DNA of 64,000 nucleotides from Adineta vaga (Eukaryota; Rotifera), in NCBI GenBank assembly GCA_021613535.1, contig CP075492.1, positions 18,848,001 through 18,912,000 of the forward strand, given 5' to 3'. This document shows, piece by piece, positions 45,976-55,997 of the stretch (its first letter is position 1; every line of letters starts with the position of its first letter). A program made the translations under genes and the position numbers. The notes under the pieces were generated by a model. It did no database searches, was not told the origin of the DNA, and worked only from the letters and a program-made list of their open reading frames with translations.

Positions 45976-47612
45976 AGCCGTTTGTAAGAAACAGATATTG
46001 TAAGACTAAAAATGAAAAGATCCATGTTGATGAAAATAAGAATAAAATGCTTGAAAGTCAATAATGATAAGATATGAAATATGTTGGAAAATAAAGGTGG
46101 ATGTGTCATATTTTAATATTATCTAATTCTATTCATTTTAGTTAAGAACATATACATTGATGGTTGAAAAATTATCTGAAAGAAAAGAATGTATATTCAA
46201 TCATTTTCCACATATAGACATAGCGATATGGGCAACAACCTCTAGAAAAATCTCTTTGGACCAGATATAGTCAATTTAAACGAAAGGATTGGGCGTAAGT
46301 GAAAATTAAATTCTAAAAATCGTCGATGTTTTTTTAGAGTAAAAGAAACGTTTTGTAATTATTGTTTCGAATAACTCGAGTCACATAGTCGGAATTAACA
46401 TTCTACAGGTTTTGAGCCCAAGTCCAGGTTGAGAGTGCGTCTTTTTTATCTTCATCGTTACACTCATTGACTGATTTCAACACTCTTCCATATATTTCAG
46501 TGATTTTATCTCAATAAAAATCTTTATTTTAAAAACTTTGTTGTTACAGTCTTATAAATTGAAAATTAATTCGAATATCCTTTTCTGTTCTTTTTCAAGA
46601 TTTTGAGAATTAAAAAAGAAAAAAAATCTAATAGATGATTATAACATTTTCCCTATTAGATAACTTTACGTTCATCGTTCAATCATAAACTGTGACATAG
46701 TTTATTGAATGGATGAGCAATAAAATACGATAGAGATAGACAACATCCTCTCGAACCAAACGTTTTATTAAATCATGGAATGAGTGTAGCATTTCGAAGT
46801 AAATGAAGAGCAGATTCTAACTGACGAACAATATTGTTGAAGTTCAGTAATAATCGAATCATTAAATATCAGTTGACATGATAAGTATGAAGAAAACTTT
46901 AATATCAACTTTATAAAGTAATACTATCGATATTTATGTAAACAAATCTTTCTCTCGATAAAATAATTGATATTTCAATTTTCATCAATGTACAATTTAA
47001 CTAAATTAATATCTGTTGTGATACAACTCCTCGTGTTGCTTCATCATAAGTATAGGAGGTAAAACTTCGAGAAGTACTACTTTTGAAAAAAAACATTGCC
47101 AATTAAGAATAAACGATGTATTTTTGATTTTAATGATTTCTTCTATTAACAAGATTTCTGAAAAACGATCATAACATAAATATATTCTACTAATCTACAA
47201 ACAATCAAATTCATCAAATAAACAATAATTTCTACTTTAAATTTATTAATATGTTTTAATTAATGTAATTGAAATAGTATTTAACGTATTTGAATTTTAT
47301 TCATCAATTGTTACATTTCATTTCTTTCTTTCATATTTAATCTCAATAATAATTATACGATCATTTTTTCATTCAATTGTATAAATTATAAAGAATAAAA
47401 ACAAAACTTCGTGCATCAATGACAATATTTGATATGATTTCTTCGTACTAGGAAATGAAATATATCATAAAGACAAGATACTGTGGTTATAAAGGAAACA
47501 TTTTCTATTCCATGAATTCAAATTCGTTACATTAAAAATGTTTTTTTTTATTATTAACTTTGATCAATCTTGTTTAAAAACTATTATTCAACGAAATTCA
47601 ATAAACAAATCT
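45976..47612. other. Intergenic
   Basis: AT-rich, with a weak hairpin-like pair near 46420-46470 (TGAGAGTGCG and CACTCA). No gene recognised. Confidence 0.35.
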
Positions 47613-48059
47613 TCATACACTTTTAGCATAAAAAGACGCATTTCCTGATGGTAACTTGAAATCAACACGAATTTTATCACCTTCGTCGAGTAATGTTATT
47701 TCTAATTCACCATGATCATCTAAATCCCATACATTAACTTGTGCATTGTTTTTATTTATTTTATAAAATCCCTCGTTCATCTCCCAATGTAGTTGCCAAT
47801 AACCTCGATAATATGTACTACACTCGAAACCATCTGAACTTTTGTCACATTGTGTATTTATATCACCCATATTTATTTGAATGGTATTCACAATATTTGT
47901 TCTCGTTGCTATATTAACAACTTTCCAATCAAACCAATATTCTGTTGCCAAAAGTGACTGCGACTGCAATTTATCACCAGTGGCATATATCAGTTTGACA
48001 TTTTTCATATCATATCGAAGTCTATTTCGTACTGTTGCTGTATTTATATATGCTGACAT
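47613..48059 (-). CDS. Small beta-rich protein, unknown
   Basis: A single exon of 148 aa. Alternating hydrophobic/polar strands (VKLIYATGDKLQ, YWFDWKVVNIATRTNIVNTI, YYRGYWQLHWEMNEGFYKI, AQVNVWDLDDHGELEITLLD, KIRVDFKLPSG) suggest a beta-sandwich. There is no signal peptide or membrane segment. The size and aromatic content recall small cytosolic lectin-like or aegerolysin-like proteins, but no diagnostic motif is visible and no function is assigned. Confidence 0.6.
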   Translation of the reverse strand: MSAYINTATVRNRLRYDMKNVKLIYATGDKLQSQSLLATEYWFDWKVVNIATRTNIVNTIQINMGDINTQCDKSSDGFECSTYYRGYWQLHWEMNEGFYKINKNNAQVNVWDLDDHGELEITLLDEGDKIRVDFKLPSGNASFYAKSV

Positions 48060-48176
48060 TTCAATTTTTTTGCAAATAATACACTACAATTAAAAAAAGA
48101 ATCTGCATGGACTTTTATCAAATATTCTAAATATAGCAACGTAAAAGACTCGTTCTTTATATATATCTGGGAGAAA

Positions 48177-48220
48177 ATGTGGATGAGGGATTATTCTCTT
48201 TACCTACATTCGCATCCACA
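48177..48220. repeat. Telomere-like hairpin, copy 9 (degenerate)
   Basis: TGTGGATG is inverted as CATCCACA around about 25 nt. It is a diverged member, upstream of the small beta-rich gene. Confidence 0.4.
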
Positions 48221-48478
48221 CTGTTTTATTGCAGATAAAATTCTTCCAAGTTTGAAGAAAAGAAAAAAAGGAAGACAAACGAGAAAACGAAAGAAATTAT
48301 ATGATCCAAAACTTTGACTATAATTTATAAAACTGTCATAATCAAAAGATTTCTTTTCTTTTTCTTTGGTTTGTTGGAAATTATTCATTCGAATTGAATT
48401 TATTCTATAGAAAAATATCATATATGTATAAGAGATCTTCTTCTTAACAAAATGAATTTTTTCAAAAAACAACCATCT

Positions 48479-48519
48479 TGAGGGTGTAGGTGTGAATACA
48501 GGAGACTATCACCCATCCT
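48479..48519. repeat. Telomere-like hairpin, copy 10 (degenerate)
   Basis: TGAGGGTGTAGGTGTG is partly inverted as CACCCATCCTT. It lies just past the stop of the SDR fusion gene. Confidence 0.4.
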
Positions 48520-48536
48520 TTTTCATTTAAAAATTG

Positions 48537-50594
48537 TTATTTTACTATTTTCCACTCATAGTGACGAAGTGGTTCGATCGCTTTTTTCAAATCCATAGTT
48601 TGGCAATGTTTCCTAGATGATTCAAATTCCATTGGATATTTCACTGTCAGATCAAATGAACTAAGTTCTGGATGAAATTCACCTTGAGACCATGATGTTG
48701 GATCACCTTTTGATCTAACCGTAAACATAGATCTTGGAAATTCCGATACAGTTAACTTCATTTTTTCCCATATTAATTTTTGAATCAGTTCAATATTCAA
48801 TTCATATTCAACTTGTTCTAATCTACTGAACCAATAATCCGGATTACAAACTAATTCAGTTGTAATATTGATCATTTTCATAAACATCGATGATCGAGTA
48901 ATTAAATGACGATCAGACCAACCGTTATAATGTTCATCTGTCGGTAATTGAATATCATCGCGGATCATATTTATGAAATCATAATGATCACATAAATGCA
49001 ATTCATCGGCTCGTGTTATAATAAACCAATCATATTTTTCAAGTAATTGAAGTTTATTAATTTTCTGTTGTAACAACCATCGAAGTGAAAACAATACTGC
49101 AGTACGTGAATTCTGTTTACAAGTTTCTATACCACCCATAAATAATCCAGAAAGCTTACAATAATTTTTCCATTTTCCAACTATATTATTATTATTATTA
49201 CATGTATTAGCTATCATTTCATATACAAAATCCCATGCATCATGATTTGGCTCCATCCAAAGATATTGTACTCTATCGTGTAAATATGAACTAGTTTCTA
49301 AATGTGTAGTATACCATGCTAAATGAGCATTAAATGGATGTAAGAGAAACTTATGTAAAGAATTCCATGCAAGACGACCGCCACGAGCTTGGCCAAAAAT
49401 AGTTACAAGTACTCTAGGTTTCTTTTGATTCTTGCTTATCCAAGACATCGTTCTCCAGATGCCTTCTTCCAATTTCACTTTTGCTCTCCATTTCAAATTC
49501 CTGTGGACATGACTTTTATCATCATTTTGCTCTCCAATAATTTCGTCAGGTGTATAATTATATTCACTTTCGAATTTTCTTCCTAATTTCTCTTTTGCAA
49601 TATTCGAAATCATCTGAATAAGTTCCGTCAGACTTGTTGTTCTTCCACTTTTAATATCAAACACACGCTTCTTATTCTTTTTTTGTTCATATGTTAACAT
49701 CAAACTGTCTACAGCATCATCAACATAGATGAAATCGTGATATTCTTCTTTCAACTTCCACGTTGGTAAATGACCATTGACTGAATTCAATACTTTTTCT
49801 ATTAACCAACCCATCACTTGTTCATTGACATCAGTAAAATCACAATAAGGACCATAAACATTCTGAAAACGTACCGTACCAATATTGAAATCAGGAGATC
49901 GTAATAATAAATCATTTTGGTATTGTATTATTTTTTCATTGGAAGAAGATGATGAATTTAATTTTATCGATGAAATAGTTTCACCCAAAATAATCTTCGA
50001 TATTTTGTTCAATTTTGTTGCATAGAGAACATTAATCTTCATCAAAATTGTTTCATAAAATGCAGATGAATGATTCGTTGTGGAAAAACTATTTGCTAGA
50101 TGAAAACACACATCTGCTCCTCTCATATATTTGAGAGCAATATGATGATTGCGAAGATCAACAAGACAAAAGTCACGAGTAGTTGAAATTGCCCATGTAC
50201 CATCTTCATATTGTAGATTATGTAGTCGACCATGTGATAAATTATCTAAGACTTTGATTTGTGTTGCATCATACTGTTGTCTAAGACGTTTAACAAGATG
50301 ACTTCCAATTAAACCAGCACCTCCAGTAACAATGAAACGTGGATATTTAGTTGTTCGATGAAAGAGTCCATTTTTGTCATCATAATAAGTGCAATCACTA
50401 CCATCATGAAGAATATGTTGATTTTCTAAGAGAAATGATTCAACGTATACATTCGATTGAAGTTGGTTGATTATTATTTGTTGATATTGAAGAAGAATTT
50501 GTTGATAGTAAATTGGTGATTTTAGATAAAAGATCGATGTGATAATAGCGATGATGATTAATATGAAAAGACATATATATTTTGTATTAAACAT
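48537..50594 (-). CDS. Membrane-anchored SDR (epimerase-like) fused to an unassigned C-terminal domain
   Basis: An intronless 685-aa protein. Residues about 5-24 are a signal anchor (ICLFILIIIAIITSIFYL), suggesting a Golgi/ER type II protein. Residues about 88-390 are an extended SDR of the NAD-dependent epimerase/dehydratase type: FIVTGGAGLIGSHLVKRL (GxxGxxG), DLRNHHIALKYM, VRFQNVYGPYCDF, HDFIYVDDAVDSLML. The catalytic YxxxK does not appear where expected (SSSSNEKIIQYQND), so the domain may bind NAD without normal catalysis. Residues about 400-685 (PRVLVTIFGQARGGRLAWNS, YDWFIITRADELHLCDH, NGWSDRHLITRSSMFMKM) look like a sugar-nucleotide enzyme; D-E in RADELH may act like a DxD motif. The role is probably glycan synthesis. 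A foreign origin is possible. Confidence 0.75.
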   Translation of the reverse strand: MFNTKYICLFILIIIAIITSIFYLKSPIYYQQILLQYQQIIINQLQSNVYVESFLLENQHILHDGSDCTYYDDKNGLFHRTTKYPRFIVTGGAGLIGSHLVKRLRQQYDATQIKVLDNLSHGRLHNLQYEDGTWAISTTRDFCLVDLRNHHIALKYMRGADVCFHLANSFSTTNHSSAFYETILMKINVLYATKLNKISKIILGETISSIKLNSSSSSNEKIIQYQNDLLLRSPDFNIGTVRFQNVYGPYCDFTDVNEQVMGWLIEKVLNSVNGHLPTWKLKEEYHDFIYVDDAVDSLMLTYEQKKNKKRVFDIKSGRTTSLTELIQMISNIAKEKLGRKFESEYNYTPDEIIGEQNDDKSHVHRNLKWRAKVKLEEGIWRTMSWISKNQKKPRVLVTIFGQARGGRLAWNSLHKFLLHPFNAHLAWYTTHLETSSYLHDRVQYLWMEPNHDAWDFVYEMIANTCNNNNNIVGKWKNYCKLSGLFMGGIETCKQNSRTAVLFSLRWLLQQKINKLQLLEKYDWFIITRADELHLCDHYDFINMIRDDIQLPTDEHYNGWSDRHLITRSSMFMKMINITTELVCNPDYWFSRLEQVEYELNIELIQKLIWEKMKLTVSEFPRSMFTVRSKGDPTSWSQGEFHPELSSFDLTVKYPMEFESSRKHCQTMDLKKAIEPLRHYEWKIVK

Positions 50595-51406
50595 ATTTAT
50601 TAGTGAATAAAGATGAATGAAATGAAATTGCTTTTTTTCTTCTTTAAATTCTAATGTTGATCTAAAAAAATAGTTCGAAAGTATTCAATAGAACACATTA
50701 TGTGTGTAATAGTCAATATTCATTTTAGAAATGCATTACATATTATCTATAGAATATTAAAGGACAAATAGACACATATATTACGAGCACATGTTTGTGC
50801 TCTTTTTTACTAGAAAGATCACTGAAGCATAAATTGTCCCTACCACAAGCGAACTAATAAATCGTCAAGGAGCAATCGAAATAATATTTTTCCTTTTCTG
50901 TACATAATGATCAGGATAGACGTTTGTATTGCTTGTGAATGTAAAAAATCCGATTGCATATTTATTTATTCAGAATAGAAAATTAAAATATTAATTAGAT
51001 GAACTTTGTTGAAATGCCTAAAAATTTGGATTGTAAAAAAATCTGTGTTAATATACTAAGAAAATAGATAAACTGGTATGAATGCATGAAAGATCTTCTT
51101 TTTTTGCGCAATGAAAGGTCTTTTCATATATATAGATATTCATTGCATTAGCTATGTTCTTGCTTACAAGTGAATATATTGACACTGAGTATCTGACGAA
51201 TACATAGAAGATTTTATAATGTATGCAGTATATTCCATAGATATTTGAATACTAATACCCTGAGTAATCAACAATTGTTCAAGGGAAGTTAGATTAGAAT
51301 ATATTTATTCAACCACAAGAATTTAATCACAGTAAAATAGAAATAACAAAAACAGATGAAGCAAATTTGATTCATTGTCTTTGATATTATTGATTTTATA
51401 AGATAA
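50595..51406. other. Intergenic
   Basis: AT-rich; no gene recognised. Confidence 0.4.
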
Positions 51407-52970
51407 TCATTTGATACGAAATCGTTGAATTCTATGATTACCATAGTCTGCCACATAAAGATACGTTTCAGTTGGATCGAGAGCTATATTACCTGGTAAT
51501 TTCAAAAGTTGACTCGTTGCACCGGCTGCACCATTTGCGTCACCAGCTACAACCGATCCTGCAGTGGCACCAATTGTCCACTTCATTACACGATTATTAT
51601 AATAATCAGCTACGTATAGAGTTTGACCATCACGCGTAATACAAAGTCCTGATGGACTACTGAATTGATTCAAACCTACTCCTACACCCCCGTTACCGGC
51701 CACTGTCACACCCGTTCCATTTCCTCCAATGATAAACTTCTGAATACGAGTGTTCGTCACGTCACTGACATAGAGCGCATTTCGATCCTCGTCCAAAGCG
51801 ATAAAACGAACATATCCCATTGTAGTACTAGTTGAACCCATAATTCCTGGTTTTCCACCAACGAGTGTACCACTAGTGGTATTGTTTGCCCATTTTACAA
51901 CCATATAACAAGAAAACATTGATACATAGATATTATTCGATCGATCAACTGCTATACCATAAGCAGTATATAGTCCTGTGTATAGACAAGAACTTGTTGA
52001 TAATCCTGCAGCTGGAAATGTACTGATATTCTTTCCTACTTTGAGAGCATAAACAATACCCTGGTTGATAAAGCGATCAGTTATATAAATGGTATTCGAA
52101 TTATCGACAGTGATATCGCCAAGTTGACCTGAACTGCTTCCATTAAAAAGTGTAATTCCAGTACGTACGAATGGTGAAAAGGCTTGGACATTATTACGAT
52201 CCCAGTCGATAACATATAAAACTCCGTCAGATGATGAAAAGGATATGCTCCAAGGACCTATTATTCCACTTGAACCAGTACCAATAGTTCCATTACAAAA
52301 ACCAGCTACTGTTTGACCAACGCCTATTGTTGGAGCTACAACAATAAATGAAAATATTTCATTTCTTTTTATCTGTATGATAAAATTGAATTAACTTACG
52401 ATCTGAACATCGATAAGTAAAATCACAACTTGGTTGACAACTAAGATTAAGATCTGATCGACACACATTCATTCCTGAACAGATTTGATTTCGAAGTAGT
52501 TGTACCAAACACATTGAACCATTCCAGAACGTCTTCAACGGACATTGACAAGTATTACTATTTGTATCACATAATTCGTATCGACTGTCAAAACATTTAT
52601 TACAGGATTGATTGTGACTATGTACATATGTATTAAATGATAATCGAATAGTACCTACAACTGATCGAGGTTTTGAAGGCGATGCAACCACAAAACCCGT
52701 TGTTGTATCAACATCCCACAGACGACATTGTTTCGAATCACTATCGAAGTCATATGTTCGGCAATCAATACGTTTGTTACATTCAAGAGAACAGTATAAC
52801 ATTCTTTTCGCTGTAAATGTGAGTAGAGGAGGTAAAGAATTATCGAAAGGGACAAATTGTCGACCTAGACTACTAATATTGAATACGGATTTATCTTCAG
52901 TACTTAATTGAATAAGAAATATTAATACGGCAAGAAAAAATAATAACAGTTGTTGAAAAAATCTCGTCAT
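51407..52970 (-). CDS. Secreted PAN-like / Cys-rich / NHL propeller protein
   Basis: Two exons, 52400..52970 and 51407..52335, with a 64-nt GT..AG intron, frame kept (RCSDP-PTIGVG), giving 499 aa. Residues 1-23 are a signal peptide. Residues about 55-105 are PAN-like (MLYCSLECNKRIDCRTYDFD, CRLWDVD). Residues about 120-190 are Cys-rich with CQCPLKTFWNGSMC. Six NHL blades follow (VAGFCNGTIGTGSSG, YITDRFINQG, YVSDVTNTRIQKFI, YVADYYNNRVMKW, YVADYGNHRIQRF). It is likely an extracellular scaffold or ligand-binding protein. The head is clearly related to the protein at 1206-2387 (shared Cys spacing and CQCPxxTFW), but the C-terminal domain differs. Confidence 0.87.
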
Positions 52971-53283
52971 ATGATGTTCATAAACAACCAGAAAGAAACT
53001 ATAATGATTGCGAATAGAAACACTTTGTTTATTAATAATGGAGAAAAAAGAATCTATATGAATATTCTTTTAAAAGTCATTAGCATTCAAGTATAACTTT
53101 CAGAGAGAGAAGCTTATTTTTTTCCCTTAATTGACTATTAAATGAATGTTTACAATAAAATTATTTAACAAAATGTCCTGTTTTTGGAAGTTCTTAAATA
53201 TCATAGCATTATATATATATATATATTTCAATTAAATATTCAGCAAAGAAGAAAAGAAATGTCACTGAGATTTCAAGATTGTA

Positions 53284-53352
53284 TGAGGATGGATGTGAGT
53301 GTAGGTATGGATGAAAAAGGCACCAATACCTACAATCGACCAACACTCTCAA
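53284..53352. repeat. Telomere-like hairpin, copy 11 (degenerate)
   Basis: GAGGATGGATGTGAGTGTAG with GTATGG pairs imperfectly with CCAATACCTACAATCGACC and AACACTCTC. It lies between the PAN-NHL gene start and the GPCR 3' end. Confidence 0.45.
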
Positions 53353-53682
53353 AAGTTTCGTGATTTATTTTCGAAATGATATCAAATAGTTAAATGTGTA
53401 TTTATATTTGAATTCGAATCAGACAATTCATGAGAAATCTTTATTAAGTAGTTTGCTTTTACTTTGATGAAAATAATAAATGACATTCAAATGGATTAAT
53501 TGTAAGAAGCGACAAATTAGTTATTTTTTCTAAATTAAAATCTTTTTCTTTTCTTTTAGATATGTCATCGAAAACTAAACTTAATTACTTTTCTTTTTTT
53601 TTCTATTGAAGTTTTCTGAATATTTCATCTTATAAAGAATTATTACAACATTTAGTTTTATTAATATTCTTAATTGATATAA

Positions 53683-54654
53683 TTAATTAAAAAATCGTAA
53701 ATAAATATCTTTAAGAGTATTTTTAAGTTCTCCACGAAACGTTTTTGATACAAACATGTTTGTATAACAACTAATACCATTTTCGATATAATATAGAAAA
53801 TATGTTAATATTAAAAGTGATTGTTCAATTGATTGTTGTTCAGCACTCTTCTCAACATATTTTGTAATTTGTTGATACATTAAAAAGAATGAAGATGGAC
53901 ATTTACAAATAACAAAACTAAATATATCAACAAGTAACATTCGAACAAGTTGATGATCTTTAGATTGAAGTGTATGTTGTTTACCAATTGTAATAGTGAC
54001 CGTATTTCTTATTCGAGAAGTCTCATGTACAAGACGTACACTATGAACATTTTTCACTGTCCAAAGTCCAAAAGTTGTCATAAGTAATGGTGGAAGAACA
54101 CCATTGATTACCAGGGCATAATAATTCATAATTGTATTGTATATACCTTGTTGACGATAACAAATATAATAATTAGGTCCATATTGTAAAATTTCCATAA
54201 GAATTAGTGCATGAATATGACATATTAACCAAAATATAGCTATAATGATCATACTTATAATTACTAAACGACGTGTGCTAATTTTTCGTATATGTGCATT
54301 TGGTGAAGTGATCAATGTACGATCGATTGATGCCAAAATAATATACGAAGATTCCAAACAGGCAAGAACAAGTGCAATATAATATTGAAATTTACATATG
54401 ACAATACTGTTTGAAGTTAAATTGATATTGTAACCAATTGTGAGCATTGCGAAAAGAAGATTCAGATAAAAACATATGAAATTAACACTGTTGATTCCTG
54501 TTAAACATGTTGCACATGGATTTTTTCTTAAAGTGCCTTTGGTAAATACCATTATATTCAATAAGCAACTGACACTTCCAACTGTTATTAAGACTGGTCC
54601 GCCATATCGAAATGTATTTTTTTGAATTGAAGACAGTAATGTTGCTGTAGACAT
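53683..54654 (-). CDS. Class A (rhodopsin-like) G-protein-coupled receptor
   Basis: An intronless 323-aa protein with seven hydrophobic segments. TM1 is GPVLITVGSVSCLLNIMVF. TM2-TM3 cover NFICFYLNLLFAMLTIGYN and YYIALVLACLESSYIILASI, followed by DRT in the DRY position (IDRTLIT). TM4 is LVIISMIIIAIFWLICHIHA. TM5 covers NYYALVINGVLPPLLMTTFG. TM6 is MLLVDIFSFVICKCPSSFFL. TM7 ends in CYTNMFVSKTFRGEL, in the place of NPxxY. Cys residues before TM3 (VICKF) and in loop 2 (YYICYR) could form the usual disulfide. The Arg of DRY is kept in shifted form and NPxxY is degenerate, as in large lineage-specific chemoreceptor or peptide-receptor expansions. The ligand is unknown. Confidence 0.85.
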   Translation of the reverse strand: MSTATLLSSIQKNTFRYGGPVLITVGSVSCLLNIMVFTKGTLRKNPCATCLTGINSVNFICFYLNLLFAMLTIGYNINLTSNSIVICKFQYYIALVLACLESSYIILASIDRTLITSPNAHIRKISTRRLVIISMIIIAIFWLICHIHALILMEILQYGPNYYICYRQQGIYNTIMNYYALVINGVLPPLLMTTFGLWTVKNVHSVRLVHETSRIRNTVTITIGKQHTLQSKDHQLVRMLLVDIFSFVICKCPSSFFLMYQQITKYVEKSAEQQSIEQSLLILTYFLYYIENGISCYTNMFVSKTFRGELKNTLKDIYLRFFN

Positions 54655-55193
54655 TTGAACTTGAATGAGTTCTTGGAAAGCAGAAATATAGTTTAATAAT
54701 TTTAAATATCTAAAACAAATAGTAAAGAAACTAATATATATATATATAGACAGATGATTGAAGAAAAAGAGAAAACATGAAGAAGAGAATATTAGAATTC
54801 AAGATGACATTAAACAGTTATTCAGTAAGTATAGTACTTGAAATTAATCAAATTGAAAAGATTTACCTTTTTATCCTTATTCAGAAAAAAGCCACTTAAG
54901 GACAAAATGACGTACACGATTTGTTTTTTAACTCTTATTTATGTCAATAAGTAAAACAACAAACGCTCCTCCTAAAGATTTGCCGGGCTTTTTCTGAAAG
55001 AAAATATATTATTATATATTATACTCTTCATAATTGCATAAACCCTAAGAAGTAAACATCCACTTTTCAACGATGATGGTATAGTTTACATTTTATTTAA
55101 AAAAAGGCTATATCGCAATTTGTAATATGTTCGTACATAAAAGTAAGTTAGATTTATTTTTAATGTTTTCAAGTCTCTGTCGAAATTAGAAGG
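54655..55193. other. Intergenic
   Basis: AT-rich with a TA run at about 54735-54750; no gene recognised. Confidence 0.4.
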
Positions 55194-55997
55194 TTATTTA
55201 GAATATTTATTGGCTAAATATTCTTCCCACGTATTCGAATTTAATGAAATATTATCACAAGTATTGTAACCTTCGGCGAAATCATTGAGAATTTCATCAA
55301 TCATCGGCATGTCAATCGCAGGTTTCTTTTCGTGATGTACTTCCAATAATGAATCCGCTATTTCTCTCATCGTATATATCTTTCTACCACCAATATCATA
55401 TGTACTATTCAATGGCGATTCTTTTACAATTTTAGCCAATTCCATAGCTACTGCATCTGTTTGAATAGGCTGAATCTTTGCGGCTTTAGAAGCGATGTCT
55501 CTTGGATAATTGACCAAACAATTTCCCATATATTCTACAAGATCGTGAAATTGAGTAGCTCGCAGTATAGTATATGGAATACCACTTTCTTTGATTAAAC
55601 GTTCACATTCCAGTTTTCCTTTGTAATAGGAAAAGGACATTTTATCAATTCCTACAATTGAAATATATATAAAATGTTTAATATTTTTTTTCGGAATAGA
55701 ATCTAATAAATTCTTTGTTAAAGTTATATCGATAGGTTGACCATTAATGGTTTCTTCAGGCAAGCTTGCAAGATATAATATTGTATCTACGTCATCATCT
55801 ATAGATTTATTGATTCCTTCGTTTTTTTTCAAATCCATATATATCCAATTCGAAGTTAATTGAGAACCAACATTATCATTATTTATTGCTTTGGGATTGC
55901 GGCTGCCAATAAGAAAAGGTGTTTGATTTGAAAGAAATATTTTTGATATTGCCTGTCCTACCGGACCAGTTCCACCAACAATCAGTACTTTTACCAT
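55194..55997 (-). CDS. NmrA-like atypical SDR (NAD(P)-binding protein)
   Basis: An intronless 267-aa protein. It starts MVKVLIVGGTGPVGQAISKI, a GGxGxxG nucleotide-binding turn. It continues with FLIGSRNPKA, TILYLASLPEE, IKHFIYISIVGIDKMSFSYY, KGKLECERLIKESGIPYTIL, RATQFHDLVEYM, YDIGGRKIYTMREIADSL. This is the layout of atypical SDRs of the NmrA / NAD(P)H-binding group, and Y-Y-K-G-K resembles their active-site region. Such proteins act as quinone or isoflavone-type reductases or as redox sensors. The substrate is unknown. Close relatives known to me are mainly bacterial and fungal, so horizontal acquisition is a fair hypothesis. Confidence 0.85.
   Translation of the reverse strand: MVKVLIVGGTGPVGQAISKIFLSNQTPFLIGSRNPKAINNDNVGSQLTSNWIYMDLKKNEGINKSIDDDVDTILYLASLPEETINGQPIDITLTKNLLDSIPKKNIKHFIYISIVGIDKMSFSYYKGKLECERLIKESGIPYTILRATQFHDLVEYMGNCLVNYPRDIASKAAKIQPIQTDAVAMELAKIVKESPLNSTYDIGGRKIYTMREIADSLLEVHHEKKPAIDMPMIDEILNDFAEGYNTCDNISLNSNTWEEYLANKYSK

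Noticed and set aside
48537-50594. Assigning the SDR fusion to UDP-glucuronate decarboxylase or a specific epimerase
   Set aside because: The catalytic dyad is not visible and the C-terminal domain is unassigned, so a specific reaction cannot be supported.
53205-53226. TA dinucleotide runs (here and near 2974, 38072, 54735)
   Set aside because: Ordinary microsatellites in AT-rich DNA; no further structure.
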